A DNA stretch of 64,000 nucleotides from Candidatus Thiodiazotropha sp. LNASS1 (GCF_964212655.1 NZ_OZ156465.1:4092001-4156000); one strand, 5' to 3'; positions 20,422-30,344 are shown, counted from the stretch's first letter. Numbers and translations are program-made. Notes: generated from the sequence alone by a model not told the origin.

Positions 20422-21834
20422 ATGAGAGCGAAGTTCATTCTACCGTCCTTGATTGAGGCGAAAGGCCCGTTCTGGCGACCGATCAAATATTCACTTTTCC
20501 CACCACTGGGTCTGGCGACGCTGGCTGGCCATATGAATTGCGACGATGAGGTGGAACTGGTCGACGAGCACGTGGAGGAGATCAGACTCGATGATGTACC
20601 TGACCTGGTGGTGATCCAGGTCTATATCACCAATGCCTATCGCGCCTATGCCCTGGCCGATCACTACCGCGGCAAGGGATGTCATGTAATACTCGGCGGT
20701 CTGCATGTGACTGCCATGCCACACGAGGCCAGCAGACATGCCGATACCATCGTGATAGGACCTGGAGACGAGGTTTTCAGCCAGTTCCTGGAGGACTTTC
20801 GACGTGGCAGACCACGTCGTCTCTACTACACGCTTCGACGGTCGTTTGAGCGGATCCCTGATCTGCGTCGTGATCTGATCAAGCGGGAACACTACCTGGT
20901 GCCCAACTCCCTGGTGGTGAGCCGGGGTTGTCCACACCACTGCGATTTCTGCTACAAGGACGCATTCTTTCTTGGCGGACGCTCGTTCTATACCCAGCGG
21001 GTCGACCGGGCATTGGCCGAGATCGAATCGCTGCCCGGTCGCCATCTCTATTTCCTCGACGATCACCTGTTGGGACATCGTTACTTCGCCAGTCAGCTGT
21101 TCGAAGGTATGCGCGGCATGGGGCGTCTGTTTCAGGGGGCCGCTACCGTCGATTCTGTTTTGCGCGGCGACCTGATCGAAAAAGCGGTGGAGGCGGGGTT
21201 ACGCAGCCTGTTTGTCGGTTTTGAAACATTGAACAGCGCCAATCTAAAGGCTGCGAACAAACGTCAGTTTTCGCTCCGGGACTACTGGGCCGCGATCCGT
21301 CGACTCTCCGATCTTGGGGTCATGATCAACGGTAGCTTCGTGTTCGGTATGGACGAAGATGACGGGCAGGTTTTTCAGCGTACTGTGGATTGGGCGCTGG
21401 AGATGGGTTTGACCACCGCCACGTTTCATATCCAGACACCCTATCCGGGTACACGGCTTTTCGAGAAGCTGAAAAAGGAGGGGCGCCTGCTGACGGAAAA
21501 CTGGGATCGATACAACACCCGTGAGGTGGTTTTCCAGCCGAATAATATGACCGCAGAGGCGCTCAAGGCCGGTTATGACGAGGCCTACCGTTCATTCTAC
21601 AAATGGAGTTCGATTCTGCGCTCCAGCCTGGCGCACATCGATAGGCCGTCCCATGCGGTCAGGCAGTTCTGTTACAGTGCCGGTTGGAAGAAATTTGAGC
21701 CGTTCTGGAATGCGGCCATCAAGTTGAAACAACTGGGTGCCGCTCGCCCACTGCTGGAAACACTGCTCATGACGGAGCGGAGCGCCGCCACTCATCCGAC
21801 GGGACCGGGACACTGTGCGCCGCTAAAGCGGTGA
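20422..21834 (+). CDS. B12-binding domain radical SAM protein, function unknown
   Basis: A 470-residue class B radical SAM protein. The N-terminal third (about 1-125) is a cobalamin-binding Rossmann-like domain (FPPLGLATLAGHM, VILGGLHVTAMPHEA, IGPGDEVF). The radical SAM core carries the [4Fe-4S] motif CPHHCDFC with cysteines 170, 174 and 177, then the barrel strand YFLDDHLLG and a GFETLN motif. A C-terminal helical region of about 100 residues follows. Family members methylate unactivated carbons or make cyclic products; the substrate cannot be told. AGAGGAG precedes the ATG. The gene overlaps a truncated sugar transferase. Confidence 0.85.
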   Translation: MRAKFILPSLIEAKGPFWRPIKYSLFPPLGLATLAGHMNCDDEVELVDEHVEEIRLDDVPDLVVIQVYITNAYRAYALADHYRGKGCHVILGGLHVTAMPHEASRHADTIVIGPGDEVFSQFLEDFRRGRPRRLYYTLRRSFERIPDLRRDLIKREHYLVPNSLVVSRGCPHHCDFCYKDAFFLGGRSFYTQRVDRALAEIESLPGRHLYFLDDHLLGHRYFASQLFEGMRGMGRLFQGAATVDSVLRGDLIEKAVEAGLRSLFVGFETLNSANLKAANKRQFSLRDYWAAIRRLSDLGVMINGSFVFGMDEDDGQVFQRTVDWALEMGLTTATFHIQTPYPGTRLFEKLKKEGRLLTENWDRYNTREVVFQPNNMTAEALKAGYDEAYRSFYKWSSILRSSLAHIDRPSHAVRQFCYSAGWKKFEPFWNAAIKLKQLGAARPLLETLLMTERSAATHPTGPGHCAPLKR

Positions 21835-22094
21835 GCGGGAAGCGGGCCTTCGATCTGATTTTTGCGGCAATGGGACTGGTGCTCTTTTCACTGTTGCTGC
21901 TGATTATCCTGGTGCTGATACTGCTCGAATATGGCACTCCGGTTGTTTTTGCCCAGGAGCGTATCGGCCGGCATTTTCGACCCTTCACCCTCTACAAACT
22001 GCGCAGCATGCGCAACGGCAAGGTTACCCGGCCGCTGACCCGGGAGGATGCCCGTCGCCTGAATCTGTATGACGAGGATCTGCCCCGGTGTTGA
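21831..22094 (+). pseudogene. Truncated bacterial sugar transferase (undecaprenyl-phosphate phosphosugar transferase type)
   Basis: The 87-residue product begins SGKRAFDLIFAAMGLVLFS, a single membrane helix, then QERIGRHFRPFTLYKLRSM. This matches the N-terminus of the WcaJ/PglC-like family. Full-length members have about 190-200 residues; here the frame drifts after RSMRNGK and stops, so the DELPQL and GPRPL catalytic parts are missing. GTG 21831 overlaps the preceding stop. It is most likely the remnant of a deletion, although a small expressed protein cannot be excluded. Confidence 0.7.
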
Positions 22095-22697
22095 TTTGCA
22101 TTGAAAAATGACCCGCTTTTTGTCCCCAGCACTGAGTCACTACAATTTCTATAACTTTCTGATTTAGAGTTACTATTTGTGGAATAAACTGTTAAATACT
22201 AGATACAAAAAAACTCAACAAATGTTGATCAATATTTAGTGCAATTCAACATCCATGGTCTCTATATCTACTCGAGTGGCTGTCTCTTTGCAGAGCAGTG
22301 TGATGGTGTCCTATGCAACTCGGCATCCCTCGCTTATTCGGTTGCGTGCATTCTGTGGATACTACAACCTGAGTCTAATGAATATTCGGTGATTTGATAG
22401 AGTCGTATCCTTGAGGAACTCAAGGGGGCGTTAGGTTGCTGTGTTGATCTCATCAAGTCCTTTACAGTCATAATCCCAATAAATTCAAAGGAATAGCAAC
22501 TTTCTCGTTAAATCCTGGAACCTGCTTTATGCGCTATCAGGCTATTACTGTGCACTTTCAGGATTGCGTGACTTCTCGATGAAGTACTAGCGTGGTGTTA
22601 TTCGCAAACAACAAGCATCGACAGAATGTGTAGGGCAGGAATTTGGCATGTTGCCTGATTCGACGGCCAAGCGATTTCACCAGTTAGGAGGCTCAAT
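22095..22697. other. Gene-free stretch upstream of the molybdoenzyme operon
   Basis: About 600 AT-richer bases with no credible ORF or RNA gene. It contains a hairpin with a 7-bp perfect stem at 22409-22425 (CCTTGAG, loop GAA, CTCAAGG). Twenty bases further on is a palindrome TTGAT-CTC-ATCAA at 22444-22456. AGGAGG at 22686-22691 is the ribosome binding site for the next gene. No clear sigma70 promoter was recognised. Confidence 0.6.
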
Positions 22698-25313
22698 GTG
22701 AGTAGTTCGGAGAGAGTGGTTCAAAATTCGCTGAAACCCGGAAAGTGGGTACGCTCAACCTGCAAGATGTGTCTCCACTCTTGCACCAATTTGATTCATG
22801 TTACCGATGACGGGGTGGTCAACAAGATCGAGGGTGATCCCTCCAATCCGTCGAATAACGGCAAGCTTTGTCCCAAAGGCAACGCGGCCATTATGCGACA
22901 TTACGATCCGCAGCGTTTCAAGCAGCCGATGAGGCGCACGAATCCCAACAAGGGGCCCGGGGTCGATCCGAAGTGGGAGCCGATCAGTTGGGATGAGGCC
23001 TTTGATATCTGCGCTCGGGAAATCGGTAAGTCATTGAAAGAGGATCCGAGAAAGATCCTGCCTTCACTGGAAGATTTCCAGAAGATGCATATCTGGACCT
23101 GGCCTTTATCTTTCGGCAATTTCAACTGTTTCCAGTCTGCGGGCACCATATGTGGCGGGGCCTATCATCCTGCCAATGGTTATATTCATGCCTCCTTTGC
23201 CTCGATCAATGACGTTAAATACTGCAATTATTGGATAAACGACGGTACGGGCGATGGCTTTTCGTCCCATTTGCATGCGGCCGCCTCTTCCTACCATATG
23301 GCCAATGCCCGTGTTGATCGCGGTATGAAAGTCGTGACCGTAGAACCACGGCTTTCCATCTCCGGCGCCAAGTCCGAGGAGTGGGTGCCGATTAAGCCCG
23401 CCACGGATCGTCAATTTGCGTTGAGTTTGAGCCACGTTCTGATCAACGAAGGGTTGTGTGACTGGAAGTTTCTGAAACAGGACACCAACGCGCCCTATCT
23501 GGTCGGTGAGGACGGGCTTTTTGTTCGTGACCAAGATGGCGAAATCTGGGTGTGGGATGACAAAGCGGACAAAGCCAAGCTGTGGAATGATGAAACCATT
23601 GGTGATTTCGCACTTACCGGTGAATTTGAAGTCGCCGGTAAAAGGTGTAAGCCGGCTTTCCAGCGATTCAAGGATATCCTGGATGGCTGCAGTCCCGAGG
23701 AGATGGAGAAAATCACCACAGTGCCGCCGGATACGGTCAGGCACATAGCACGGGAGTTTGCGGAGGCGGCCCAGATTGGCGCGACCATCGAGATTGATGG
23801 CCGCACGCTTCCGTTACGGCCGGCCGCATACAATTATTATCGCGGCGCCCAGGGACGCAAGAAGGGCATGCAGGCCAATCACAGTTATAAGCTGGTCAAT
23901 TTTCTGGTCGGCAATATCGATGCGCCCGGCGGTCACTTGGGTGTGAACCTGGATGAAAAGACAATTGATTGGATGCGTTGCGAGCCGGGTGAGTGCGGCA
24001 TGATGAAAGGCGAACCCCATCAATTGGGCGTGGTGCCGCCGATGAGTTACCCGCCAAATGAATACCATTTGCTGAGCTATTTTCCGGTAGGCGTAAATCC
24101 ACCTCATTTGAATCTCAGTGTATGGAAGGACCCTGAGCAGTTCGGCATGGATTACAAGCCTGATGTGATGGTGATCTGCCACTCGAATCCGTTATGGGCA
24201 ATGCAGGGGCCCCGCGCAGGCTGGTTCGACATCATGCGTAATATGCGTTTTATCGTTTGCTGCGACATTATCCCCACCGAGACCACCGATTTCGCTGATG
24301 TGATCCTTCCTTCCAGCGATGTGCTCGAGACCTGGAACATGACCATGATCGAGCCGCCTTTCACAGAAGGGCAGTGTCTTCGTCAACCTGCAGTGGAGGC
24401 ATTGTACGACACCAAGAGCGAGGAGGAGATCTTTTACGAACTATCGGAGCGTTTGGAATTGGTCGACTCCTGGAACAATGTCATCAATATGGTGCTGGGA
24501 TTCCATCAGGTACCGGAATTGATGCTTGAGGCCGGTAAGAAATACTCCGACAAGGAGATCGCCGAGCGCAAAGGCAAGCTTTGGAACGGCAAGGATCTCG
24601 ACTGGTATATCGAGCACGGTCACTCTTCGACCTGGCGCCAGTCGAAGAAGGCCTATCGGCCCTGGGAGGGGATGCGACTGCTTTTTTATATTGAGGATAT
24701 GGTCACCATTCGCGAGGATCTCAAGGTAAAAATGAAAGAAAAGGGTGTTCCCTTTATCGATCAATGGCCCTGGGACGACTATCAACCGCTACCGACACCG
24801 GATCTGGATCCGATTCACCAGGAGCCGCCTGAGTACGATCTGTACGGCTTCTTTTTCAAAGATATCCAGATGAATTTCGGTGAGAGTCTGAGTAATCCCT
24901 GGATCAAGGACATCGTCTATCGGGATCCCGTGCATACCTCAATCCTTTTGAATAGCGGGACAATGCAGGCCAAAGGGCTGGAGAGCGGCGATATTATCAG
25001 GCTTGAGTCGCCTCATGGCGGTCCCATATATGGTCGTGTCGCGGGTGTGGAGACCATGCATCCCGATGCGGTTGGCGTTTCCAATTCACTTTCACGAATC
25101 CGCACGGAAAATCGTGCTGTACGCCATGCAGGCGGACATTTCAACGACATGCTGCCGTATGACTTGAAGAATACCGATGGTGTCACCGGTCAACCGGAAA
25201 CAGCCTGTCGCGTGAAGATCACAAAAGTGGATGACTGGCCGGAAAGTCTCAAGCAGGGCGGCACTGTGTATCAGATGGTTGACGAGATTGCGAAAGGCAA
25301 GGGGGCGCACTGA
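22698..25313 (+). CDS. Molybdopterin (bis-MGD) oxidoreductase, catalytic subunit
   Basis: An 871-residue DMSO-reductase-superfamily enzyme. The N-terminal [4Fe-4S] cysteines are 22, 25, 29 and 58 (CKMCLHSC and LCPKGNA). The Mo and pterin domains follow (WEPISWDEAF, YNYYRGAQGRKKGMQANHSY, DVILPSSDVLETWN), then a C-terminal molydopterin-binding barrel. There is no Tat signal, so it is probably cytoplasmic. Cys152 (GTICGGAYHPANG) lies where formate dehydrogenase-like enzymes place their Cys/Sec Mo ligand, but the adjacent His of formate dehydrogenases is absent. Start GTG has AGGAGG six bases upstream. It is translationally coupled to the ferredoxin subunit. Substrate unknown. Confidence 0.88.
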   Translation: MSSSERVVQNSLKPGKWVRSTCKMCLHSCTNLIHVTDDGVVNKIEGDPSNPSNNGKLCPKGNAAIMRHYDPQRFKQPMRRTNPNKGPGVDPKWEPISWDEAFDICAREIGKSLKEDPRKILPSLEDFQKMHIWTWPLSFGNFNCFQSAGTICGGAYHPANGYIHASFASINDVKYCNYWINDGTGDGFSSHLHAAASSYHMANARVDRGMKVVTVEPRLSISGAKSEEWVPIKPATDRQFALSLSHVLINEGLCDWKFLKQDTNAPYLVGEDGLFVRDQDGEIWVWDDKADKAKLWNDETIGDFALTGEFEVAGKRCKPAFQRFKDILDGCSPEEMEKITTVPPDTVRHIAREFAEAAQIGATIEIDGRTLPLRPAAYNYYRGAQGRKKGMQANHSYKLVNFLVGNIDAPGGHLGVNLDEKTIDWMRCEPGECGMMKGEPHQLGVVPPMSYPPNEYHLLSYFPVGVNPPHLNLSVWKDPEQFGMDYKPDVMVICHSNPLWAMQGPRAGWFDIMRNMRFIVCCDIIPTETTDFADVILPSSDVLETWNMTMIEPPFTEGQCLRQPAVEALYDTKSEEEIFYELSERLELVDSWNNVINMVLGFHQVPELMLEAGKKYSDKEIAERKGKLWNGKDLDWYIEHGHSSTWRQSKKAYRPWEGMRLLFYIEDMVTIREDLKVKMKEKGVPFIDQWPWDDYQPLPTPDLDPIHQEPPEYDLYGFFFKDIQMNFGESLSNPWIKDIVYRDPVHTSILLNSGTMQAKGLESGDIIRLESPHGGPIYGRVAGVETMHPDAVGVSNSLSRIRTENRAVRHAGGHFNDMLPYDLKNTDGVTGQPETACRVKITKVDDWPESLKQGGTVYQMVDEIAKGKGAH

Positions 25314-25930
25314 TGGCCAGAATGGGTATGGTCTTTGACCTGAAACGGTGTATTGGCTGCAATGCCTGCGTAATTGGCTGTAAACAGGAAAACAGTCTGC
25401 CGGACGGTGTGTTCTTCACTAAGACGCTGAGTGAGGATTATGGTGTCTATCCGTCTGTCAAACGCGTCTATATTCCGACCTTGTGCAACCATTGCGAGGA
25501 TGCTCCCTGTGAAAAGGTCTGTCCCAGCGGGGCAACTTACACTCGGGATGATGGCATTGTCATGGTGGATGGTGAAAAGTGTATCGGATGCGGGAGCTGT
25601 GCTGTGGCCTGTCCCTATGATCAACGCAGTCAGGTCTCAAAGGAGATGTTGGATAGGGGGCTATTCGGTGAAGGCCAATTAACCGATTTCGAGAAGCAAG
25701 GCTACGAGCGTTTCACACCGGGTACCGTTATCAAGTGTGACTTCTGCAGTAACCGGGTGGATGCCGGTCTTGATCCTGCCTGTGTGGTTACTTGTCCCAC
25801 CAATGCACGTATCTTCGGTGATTTTGATGATCCGGACAGCAAGCCCAATCGGGTAATGCGTGAACGGGGTGGCGGTCAAACCCCACTGGCGGAAAAAAAT
25901 ACCAAACCCAAGGTTTATTACATATCCTAA
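25313..25930 (+). CDS. Four-cluster ferredoxin subunit of the molybdoenzyme (DmsB/NrfC-like)
   Basis: Electron-transfer subunit of 205 residues. Four cysteine groups are visible: CIGCNACVIGC near residue 12, CNHCEDAPCEKVC near 60, CIGCGSCAVAC near 91 and CDFCSN with CVVTC near 143-165, fitting four [4Fe-4S] clusters. No signal peptide is present, matching a cytoplasmic catalytic subunit. Its ATG overlaps the preceding stop by one base. It would carry electrons between the Mo subunit and the membrane subunit. Confidence 0.93.
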   Translation: MARMGMVFDLKRCIGCNACVIGCKQENSLPDGVFFTKTLSEDYGVYPSVKRVYIPTLCNHCEDAPCEKVCPSGATYTRDDGIVMVDGEKCIGCGSCAVACPYDQRSQVSKEMLDRGLFGEGQLTDFEKQGYERFTPGTVIKCDFCSNRVDAGLDPACVVTCPTNARIFGDFDDPDSKPNRVMRERGGGQTPLAEKNTKPKVYYIS

Positions 25931-25938
25931 AGGAGCGG

Positions 25939-26844
25939 ATGATGTCGAATACAGATGCACCTTTGGTCGGCGATAGCTTTAAACTTGGTTACCGCTTCCA
26001 AAATTTCTGGGATGTGCCGATGGCCACAGCCTTTTTCTTCGGTGAGTTGGGTGCCGGTACCTTCCTGATATCGATGTACTTTGATTTTGTTGCCGGGATG
26101 ATCTTCGGTCTGATCAGCACTGGTGTTGGAAAGCCGCTTTTTCATTTGACCCACATGGGTGTACCGGCGAAATCCTGGCGGGCGATGCTTCGTCCGGACC
26201 GTTCCTGGATCAGTCGTGGCTTGATATCCATTATGGTCTTTGTCCCATTCGGGATACTGGTTGTACTGGATCAGACTTTTGGCTGGTCCGGCGGGGGAGC
26301 CGTGGGCAAGCTGATTCAGCTTATCGCAGTCGCTGCCGCACTGCTGGTGATGACCTATCAGGGATTCGCGATGTCACACTCCTCATCCATAGCCTTGTGG
26401 AACACGGGTTTGATGCCGGTTAGCAGTATGACTTATGCCTTGCTCGGCGGTGCCGCCGTCACCCTGCTTCTGGGTAATGTATTGAACAGTTTGGTCGATG
26501 CTGATCTGGTGTTGTTGCAAAAGCTGTTGCTAGCTTTGCTGGTGGTAACGCTAGCCATCCTGTTGAGTCTGCTTCATGCCGCTTATCACGGTACCCGGGG
26601 TGGGCAACAGTCGGTGACATTATTGATCAAAGAGAGTTTCTCATTGCCCTTTTATACTCTGGTTTTAGGTGCCGGTATTCTTCTTCCGCTTGTTTTGCTG
26701 TGGTTCGGGGGGAGCGCATTAGTGTCGGTATTTGTGGCTGCGACCGGCGTATTGGTCGGTTTCTTCAGCTATCGTGTTTTAATCTTCAAGGCAGGTGTCT
26801 ATGAGCCCCAAATTAGCTTTGCAGCCCGTCTTGGCCTGCACTAG
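25939..26844 (+). CDS. NrfD/PsrC-like membrane subunit of the molybdoenzyme
   Basis: A 301-residue integral membrane protein with about eight hydrophobic segments. The N-terminus carries the family-like FWDVPMATAFFFGELGAGTFL and a later region HLTHMGVPAKSWRAML. In this superfamily such subunits exchange electrons with quinone and anchor the complex. AGGAG at 25931-25935 favours ATG 25942 over 25939; the two differ by one residue. The 3' end overlaps fdhD by 44 bases, suggesting one operon. Confidence 0.87.
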   Translation: MMSNTDAPLVGDSFKLGYRFQNFWDVPMATAFFFGELGAGTFLISMYFDFVAGMIFGLISTGVGKPLFHLTHMGVPAKSWRAMLRPDRSWISRGLISIMVFVPFGILVVLDQTFGWSGGGAVGKLIQLIAVAAALLVMTYQGFAMSHSSSIALWNTGLMPVSSMTYALLGGAAVTLLLGNVLNSLVDADLVLLQKLLLALLVVTLAILLSLLHAAYHGTRGGQQSVTLLIKESFSLPFYTLVLGAGILLPLVLLWFGGSALVSVFVAATGVLVGFFSYRVLIFKAGVYEPQISFAARLGLH

Positions 26845-27748
26845 AGCCGTTACTGCCAATATTGTGGATAACAGCGGGAAACCAGGCGTGCGGCGTGTAA
26901 CATCACGTTACATTCCCGGGCCGGGTCAACCGGGTGTGGTGGAACAGAGTCCTGTAGTCGTTGAAGACGCCTTGACGTTGGATGTCGAGGCAATCGGTAC
27001 TTATACCCTGATGTGGACGCCTACCGATAATGTGCAACTTATGGCTAGCGGGTATCTTTCAGGGCATGGCCTGCTGAGCGAGGAGGTTCCCAGTGCGGCA
27101 CTTTCACTAGCTGCGGGTTTTGCCTTCACGGAAGGCTTGATTCAAAACCTGGATGATGTCGAGAGCCTGGCGGTATGTCCGGACAAGCCGGGCATCGTGC
27201 GCATGAAGCTCAAGAGTCCGGAAACGGTAGAAACACGAAGGCGCAACTTGGTGATGACGAGCTCCTGCGGGATATGCGGAAGCAGGGAAGTGGTCGAAAA
27301 CAATACCTTTGGCCTGAATAACGTACCTGATCGAATGCGACTGATGGGTAGGGGGGTCGCAGAACTGATGGAGGAGATGCGGCAGCGACAGGCCATTTTC
27401 GATGAGACAGGCGGTGCGCATGCGGCAGCTGTGTTTACTTCTGATGGGCGTATTCATGCTGTAGCCGAAGATCTTGGGCGACACAATGCCCTGGACAAGG
27501 TTATCGGGGCTACTCTGCTGAACGGCGAAGGGTTCAAGGCACGAGGTGTTCTGCTATCCAGTCGCCTGAGTCTGGAGATGGTGACCAAAGCGGTGCGCGC
27601 AGGTCTGGAAATTGTTGCTGCAGTCAGTGCGCCGACTTCATTGGCGATAGAAGTGGCGGAACGGTTTGGTGTGACCCTGTGCGGCTTTGTACGCAAAGGG
27701 CGCTTGACGATTTATTCCCATCCACATCGAATCGATCCGTTAGGGTGA
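26801..27748 (+). CDS. fdhD: Formate dehydrogenase accessory sulfurtransferase FdhD
   Basis: Transfers sulfur to the bis-MGD cofactor of formate dehydrogenase-type molybdoenzymes. The 315-residue protein has the sulfur-carrying pair C156-G-I-C159 in SSCGICGSREV, then AAVFTSDGRIHAVAEDLGRHNALDKVIG, SSRLSLEMVTKA and LCGFVRKGRLTIYSHP, all family landmarks. ATG 26801 has AGG eight bases upstream; GTG 26795 is a weaker option. Its linkage to 22698-26844 supports a Cys-ligated, sulfurated Mo centre in that enzyme. The N-terminal stretch of about 50 residues is longer than usual. Confidence 0.93.
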   Translation: MSPKLALQPVLACTRAVTANIVDNSGKPGVRRVTSRYIPGPGQPGVVEQSPVVVEDALTLDVEAIGTYTLMWTPTDNVQLMASGYLSGHGLLSEEVPSAALSLAAGFAFTEGLIQNLDDVESLAVCPDKPGIVRMKLKSPETVETRRRNLVMTSSCGICGSREVVENNTFGLNNVPDRMRLMGRGVAELMEEMRQRQAIFDETGGAHAAAVFTSDGRIHAVAEDLGRHNALDKVIGATLLNGEGFKARGVLLSSRLSLEMVTKAVRAGLEIVAAVSAPTSLAIEVAERFGVTLCGFVRKGRLTIYSHPHRIDPLG

Positions 27749-27958
27749 TGGGTGTCTGCCGGTAACAGCAATTGTTGGCTACATTAACCAGGCGCTGACT
27801 GCGTATTCCTTTCCATTACACGATGCATGACCGGCTTCCTTGAGAGTCAACTTGTTCACCCTGGCGTTCAAGACGCTATCAGGCGTGATTAATAGTATTC
27901 ATTTATAGTCCGCACTGCTGGCTGATTCGAGCGGATGTCAACATAGAGGAACCTGCAG

Positions 27959-28636
27959 ATGTCTGATTCGTTGCCGATTGTCGCCGTATTAGGTGGTACA
28001 GGTGATCTGGGTGGTGGTTTGGCTTATCAATTGGCCAAAGCCGGTTATCCGGTCATTATCGGATCCAGGGGTGAGGAGAAGGCCAAGGCTTCGGCAAAAG
28101 CCATGTCGGATCGGGTCGGGACATCGGTAGACGGTAGAGAAAACAGCGCTGCCGCGACAATTGCCGATGTGGTCATAATGACGGTTCCTTTTGCCAGTCA
28201 CGACAGTACCTTGAAAAGTGTCCGTGATGCGGTCCAGGGTAAGATATTTGTTGATGCCACCGTACCCCTGGTTCCACCAAAGGTAGCACGCGTCCAGCTC
28301 CCGGCGGATGGGCCGGCGGCTAAACAGTCCCAGATGTTGTTGGGTGAAAATGTTCGTGTCGTTTCCGCCTTTCAGAATATCGCAGCTACGCATTTGCAGT
28401 CAGACGATGGTCATCATAACGAATGTGATGTGTTGGTTTCAGGTAATGACCCGGAGGCACGGGATATGGTGGTCAAGCTTGCCAGGGATATTGGTTTGCG
28501 TGCTTGGCATGCGGGGGCAATCGACAATTCCGCTGTAGCCGAGGCGTTGACTTCGGTACTGATATTCTTAAACAAGCGCTACAAAATCAACGGTGCGGGT
28601 TTACGTATTACCGGCGAACCTGGTTCGGCAGTTTAA
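27959..28636 (+). CDS. NADPH-dependent F420 reductase (Fno/NpdG-like)
   Basis: A 225-residue Rossmann protein that would transfer hydride between NADP(H) and coenzyme F420. The N-terminal nucleotide loop GGTGDLGGG (residues 12-20), the NADP-phosphate pocket [26 protein letters not shown] and VSAFQNIAA match the archaeal Fno family. Proteins of this family occur in F420-free organisms, but here cofE, cofD, cofC and an F420-type oxidoreductase lie within 13 kb, which strengthens the call. It begins 12 bases before etfB, so it is probably co-transcribed with it. Confidence 0.82.
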   Translation: MSDSLPIVAVLGGTGDLGGGLAYQLAKAGYPVIIGSRGEEKAKASAKAMSDRVGTSVDGRENSAAATIADVVIMTVPFASHDSTLKSVRDAVQGKIFVDATVPLVPPKVARVQLPADGPAAKQSQMLLGENVRVVSAFQNIAATHLQSDDGHHNECDVLVSGNDPEARDMVVKLARDIGLRAWHAGAIDNSAVAEALTSVLIFLNKRYKINGAGLRITGEPGSAV

Positions 28637-28647
28637 GGGATTGGCTG

Positions 28648-29397
28648 ATGAAAGTACTGGTAGCTGTTAAAAGAGTTGTTGACTACAACATCAAGGTCCG
28701 TCCAAAAGCGGATGGATCAGATGTTGAGATAGCCAATGCAAAAATGTCCATGAATCCGTTTGATGAAATAGCCGTGGAAGAGGCGGTGCGAATGAAAGAA
28801 GCGGGTAGCGCTACAGAGGTGGTTGCTGTCTCCCTTGGTGAGACGGCATGCCAGGACATTGTCCGTACGGCGCTTGCCATGGGGGTGGATCGCGGCTTGC
28901 TGGTGGAGACCGATGAACGGTTGGAACCTTTGACTGTCGCCAAACTGCTTGTTGCTATCGTGGAGAGAGAGCAGTTCGATCTGGTTATTCTCGGTAAGCA
29001 GGCGATCGATGACGACAGTAACCAAACCGGTCAAATGCTGGCGGCGCTTTTGGGCTGGCCCCAGGCTACTTTCGCATCCCAAGTTCTGGTCGACGGTGAT
29101 CGGGTGCAGGTTACACGAGAGACAGATACCGGCAGCCAAACCCTCTCTTTTCAGCCGCCGGGCGTGGTGACCTCCGATTTACGCTTGAACGAACCGCGCT
29201 ATGTCAAATTACCGAATATTATGAAGGCCAAGAAAAAGCCCCTGGATAAGATCACGCCGGCAGAACTGGGTGTCGATATATCAGCTCGATTGGAGATTCT
29301 CTCTGTAGCTGAACCGGTACAGCGCAGTGGAGGCATCAAGGTTTCCGATGCAAAAGAGCTGGTGGAGAAACTCAGAAATGAAGCAAGGGTGATTTAA
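28648..29397 (+). CDS. etfB: Electron transfer flavoprotein subunit beta
   Basis: The 249-residue AMP-binding subunit of ETF, the electron acceptor for acyl-CoA dehydrogenases. The N-terminus [17 protein letters not shown], the signature [18 protein letters not shown] and the C-terminal [21 protein letters not shown] are typical. ATG 28648 is chosen; the frame is open upstream but the extension does not match the family. It is followed two bases later by etfA. Confidence 0.96.
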   Translation: MKVLVAVKRVVDYNIKVRPKADGSDVEIANAKMSMNPFDEIAVEEAVRMKEAGSATEVVAVSLGETACQDIVRTALAMGVDRGLLVETDERLEPLTVAKLLVAIVEREQFDLVILGKQAIDDDSNQTGQMLAALLGWPQATFASQVLVDGDRVQVTRETDTGSQTLSFQPPGVVTSDLRLNEPRYVKLPNIMKAKKKPLDKITPAELGVDISARLEILSVAEPVQRSGGIKVSDAKELVEKLRNEARVI

Positions 29398-29399
29398 TC

Positions 29400-30344
29400 G
29401 TGACGATACTGGTTATCGCTGAACACAATAACAGTGAACTCAATGCTGCAACCCTGGCGGCAATCACTGCTGCGACTCAAATAAGCGATTCAGTCGATCT
29501 GCTGATCGTCGGCAATGGCTGTTCGTCGGTAGCCGAGAGCGCCGCGAGAGTACGGGGAGTGAGTCGTGTGGCATTGGCGGATGCCCCGGAATATGAGCAT
29601 CAGCTGGCGGAAAATGTCGCTCCATTGGTCGTCAGACAGGCTGAAGGATATACGCATCTGCTGATGCCGGCCACTGCTAATGGAAAGAACCTGATGCCTC
29701 GCGTGGCAGCACTGCTGGACGTGGCTCAGATATCAGACATTATCGCGATTGAATCGAGTGACTGCTTCCGACGTCCGATCTACGCGGGAAACGTCATCGC
29801 CACCGTGCGCTCGAAGGACCCGCTGAAGATTGTCACTGTACGTGCAACCGCCTTCGAGCCGGCCGTTGCAGAAGGTGGTAACGCACTCATTGATCAGATT
29901 GAGGCGAGCGGGGATACGGGCCTTTGCCGCTGGGATGGAGAGGAGCAGAGTGAATCGTCGCGGCCGGACTTGACTCAGGCCGAAGTGGTGGTCTCCGGCG
30001 GGCGCGGTTTGGGCAGTGCGGAGAATTTCCATCTGCTCGAGACCCTCGCCGACAGGCTTGGTGCGGCGATTGGCGCATCCCGCGCAGCCGTGGATGCGGG
30101 TTTTGTTTCTAATGATTTGCAAGTAGGACAAACCGGCAAGGTGGTTGCCCCCAAACTCTATATAGCTGTCGGTATTTCCGGTGCCATACAACATTTGGCC
30201 GGAATGAAGGAGAGCAAAGTGATCGTGGCTATCAACAAGGACGAGGATGCCCCCATATTCCAAATCGCCGACTATGGCATCGTTGGCGACCTGTTCGACA
30301 TCTTGCCTGCCTTGTTGGCTGAACTTGAACGGAGTGTTAATTGA
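29400..30344 (+). CDS. etfA: Electron transfer flavoprotein subunit alpha
   Basis: FAD-binding partner of EtfB, 314 residues, GTG start. The C-terminal FAD domain shows [53 protein letters not shown] and [25 protein letters not shown] (landmarks [22 protein letters not shown]). It would pass electrons from acyl-CoA dehydrogenases such as the one at 41656 to the ETF-quinone oxidoreductase encoded next. Confidence 0.96.
   Translation: MTILVIAEHNNSELNAATLAAITAATQISDSVDLLIVGNGCSSVAESAARVRGVSRVALADAPEYEHQLAENVAPLVVRQAEGYTHLLMPATANGKNLMPRVAALLDVAQISDIIAIESSDCFRRPIYAGNVIATVRSKDPLKIVTVRATAFEPAVAEGGNALIDQIEASGDTGLCRWDGEEQSESSRPDLTQAEVVVSGGRGLGSAENFHLLETLADRLGAAIGASRAAVDAGFVSNDLQVGQTGKVVAPKLYIAVGISGAIQHLAGMKESKVIVAINKDEDAPIFQIADYGIVGDLFDILPALLAELERSVN

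Noticed and set aside
20422-21834. Fo synthase (CofG/CofH) candidate
   Set aside because: It has an N-terminal B12-binding domain and lacks CofG/CofH features; Fo synthase is not present in the window.
22444-22456. FNR box
   Set aside because: The half-sites are right but the spacer is three bases instead of four, so it is recorded only as a palindrome.
22644-22655. Sigma54-like sequence TGGCATGTTGCC
   Set aside because: The spacing between the GG and GC elements is too short for a -24/-12 promoter.
22698-25313. Calling the molybdoenzyme a formate dehydrogenase because of fdhD
   Set aside because: The His next to the Cys ligand is missing and the rest of the pocket could not be matched.
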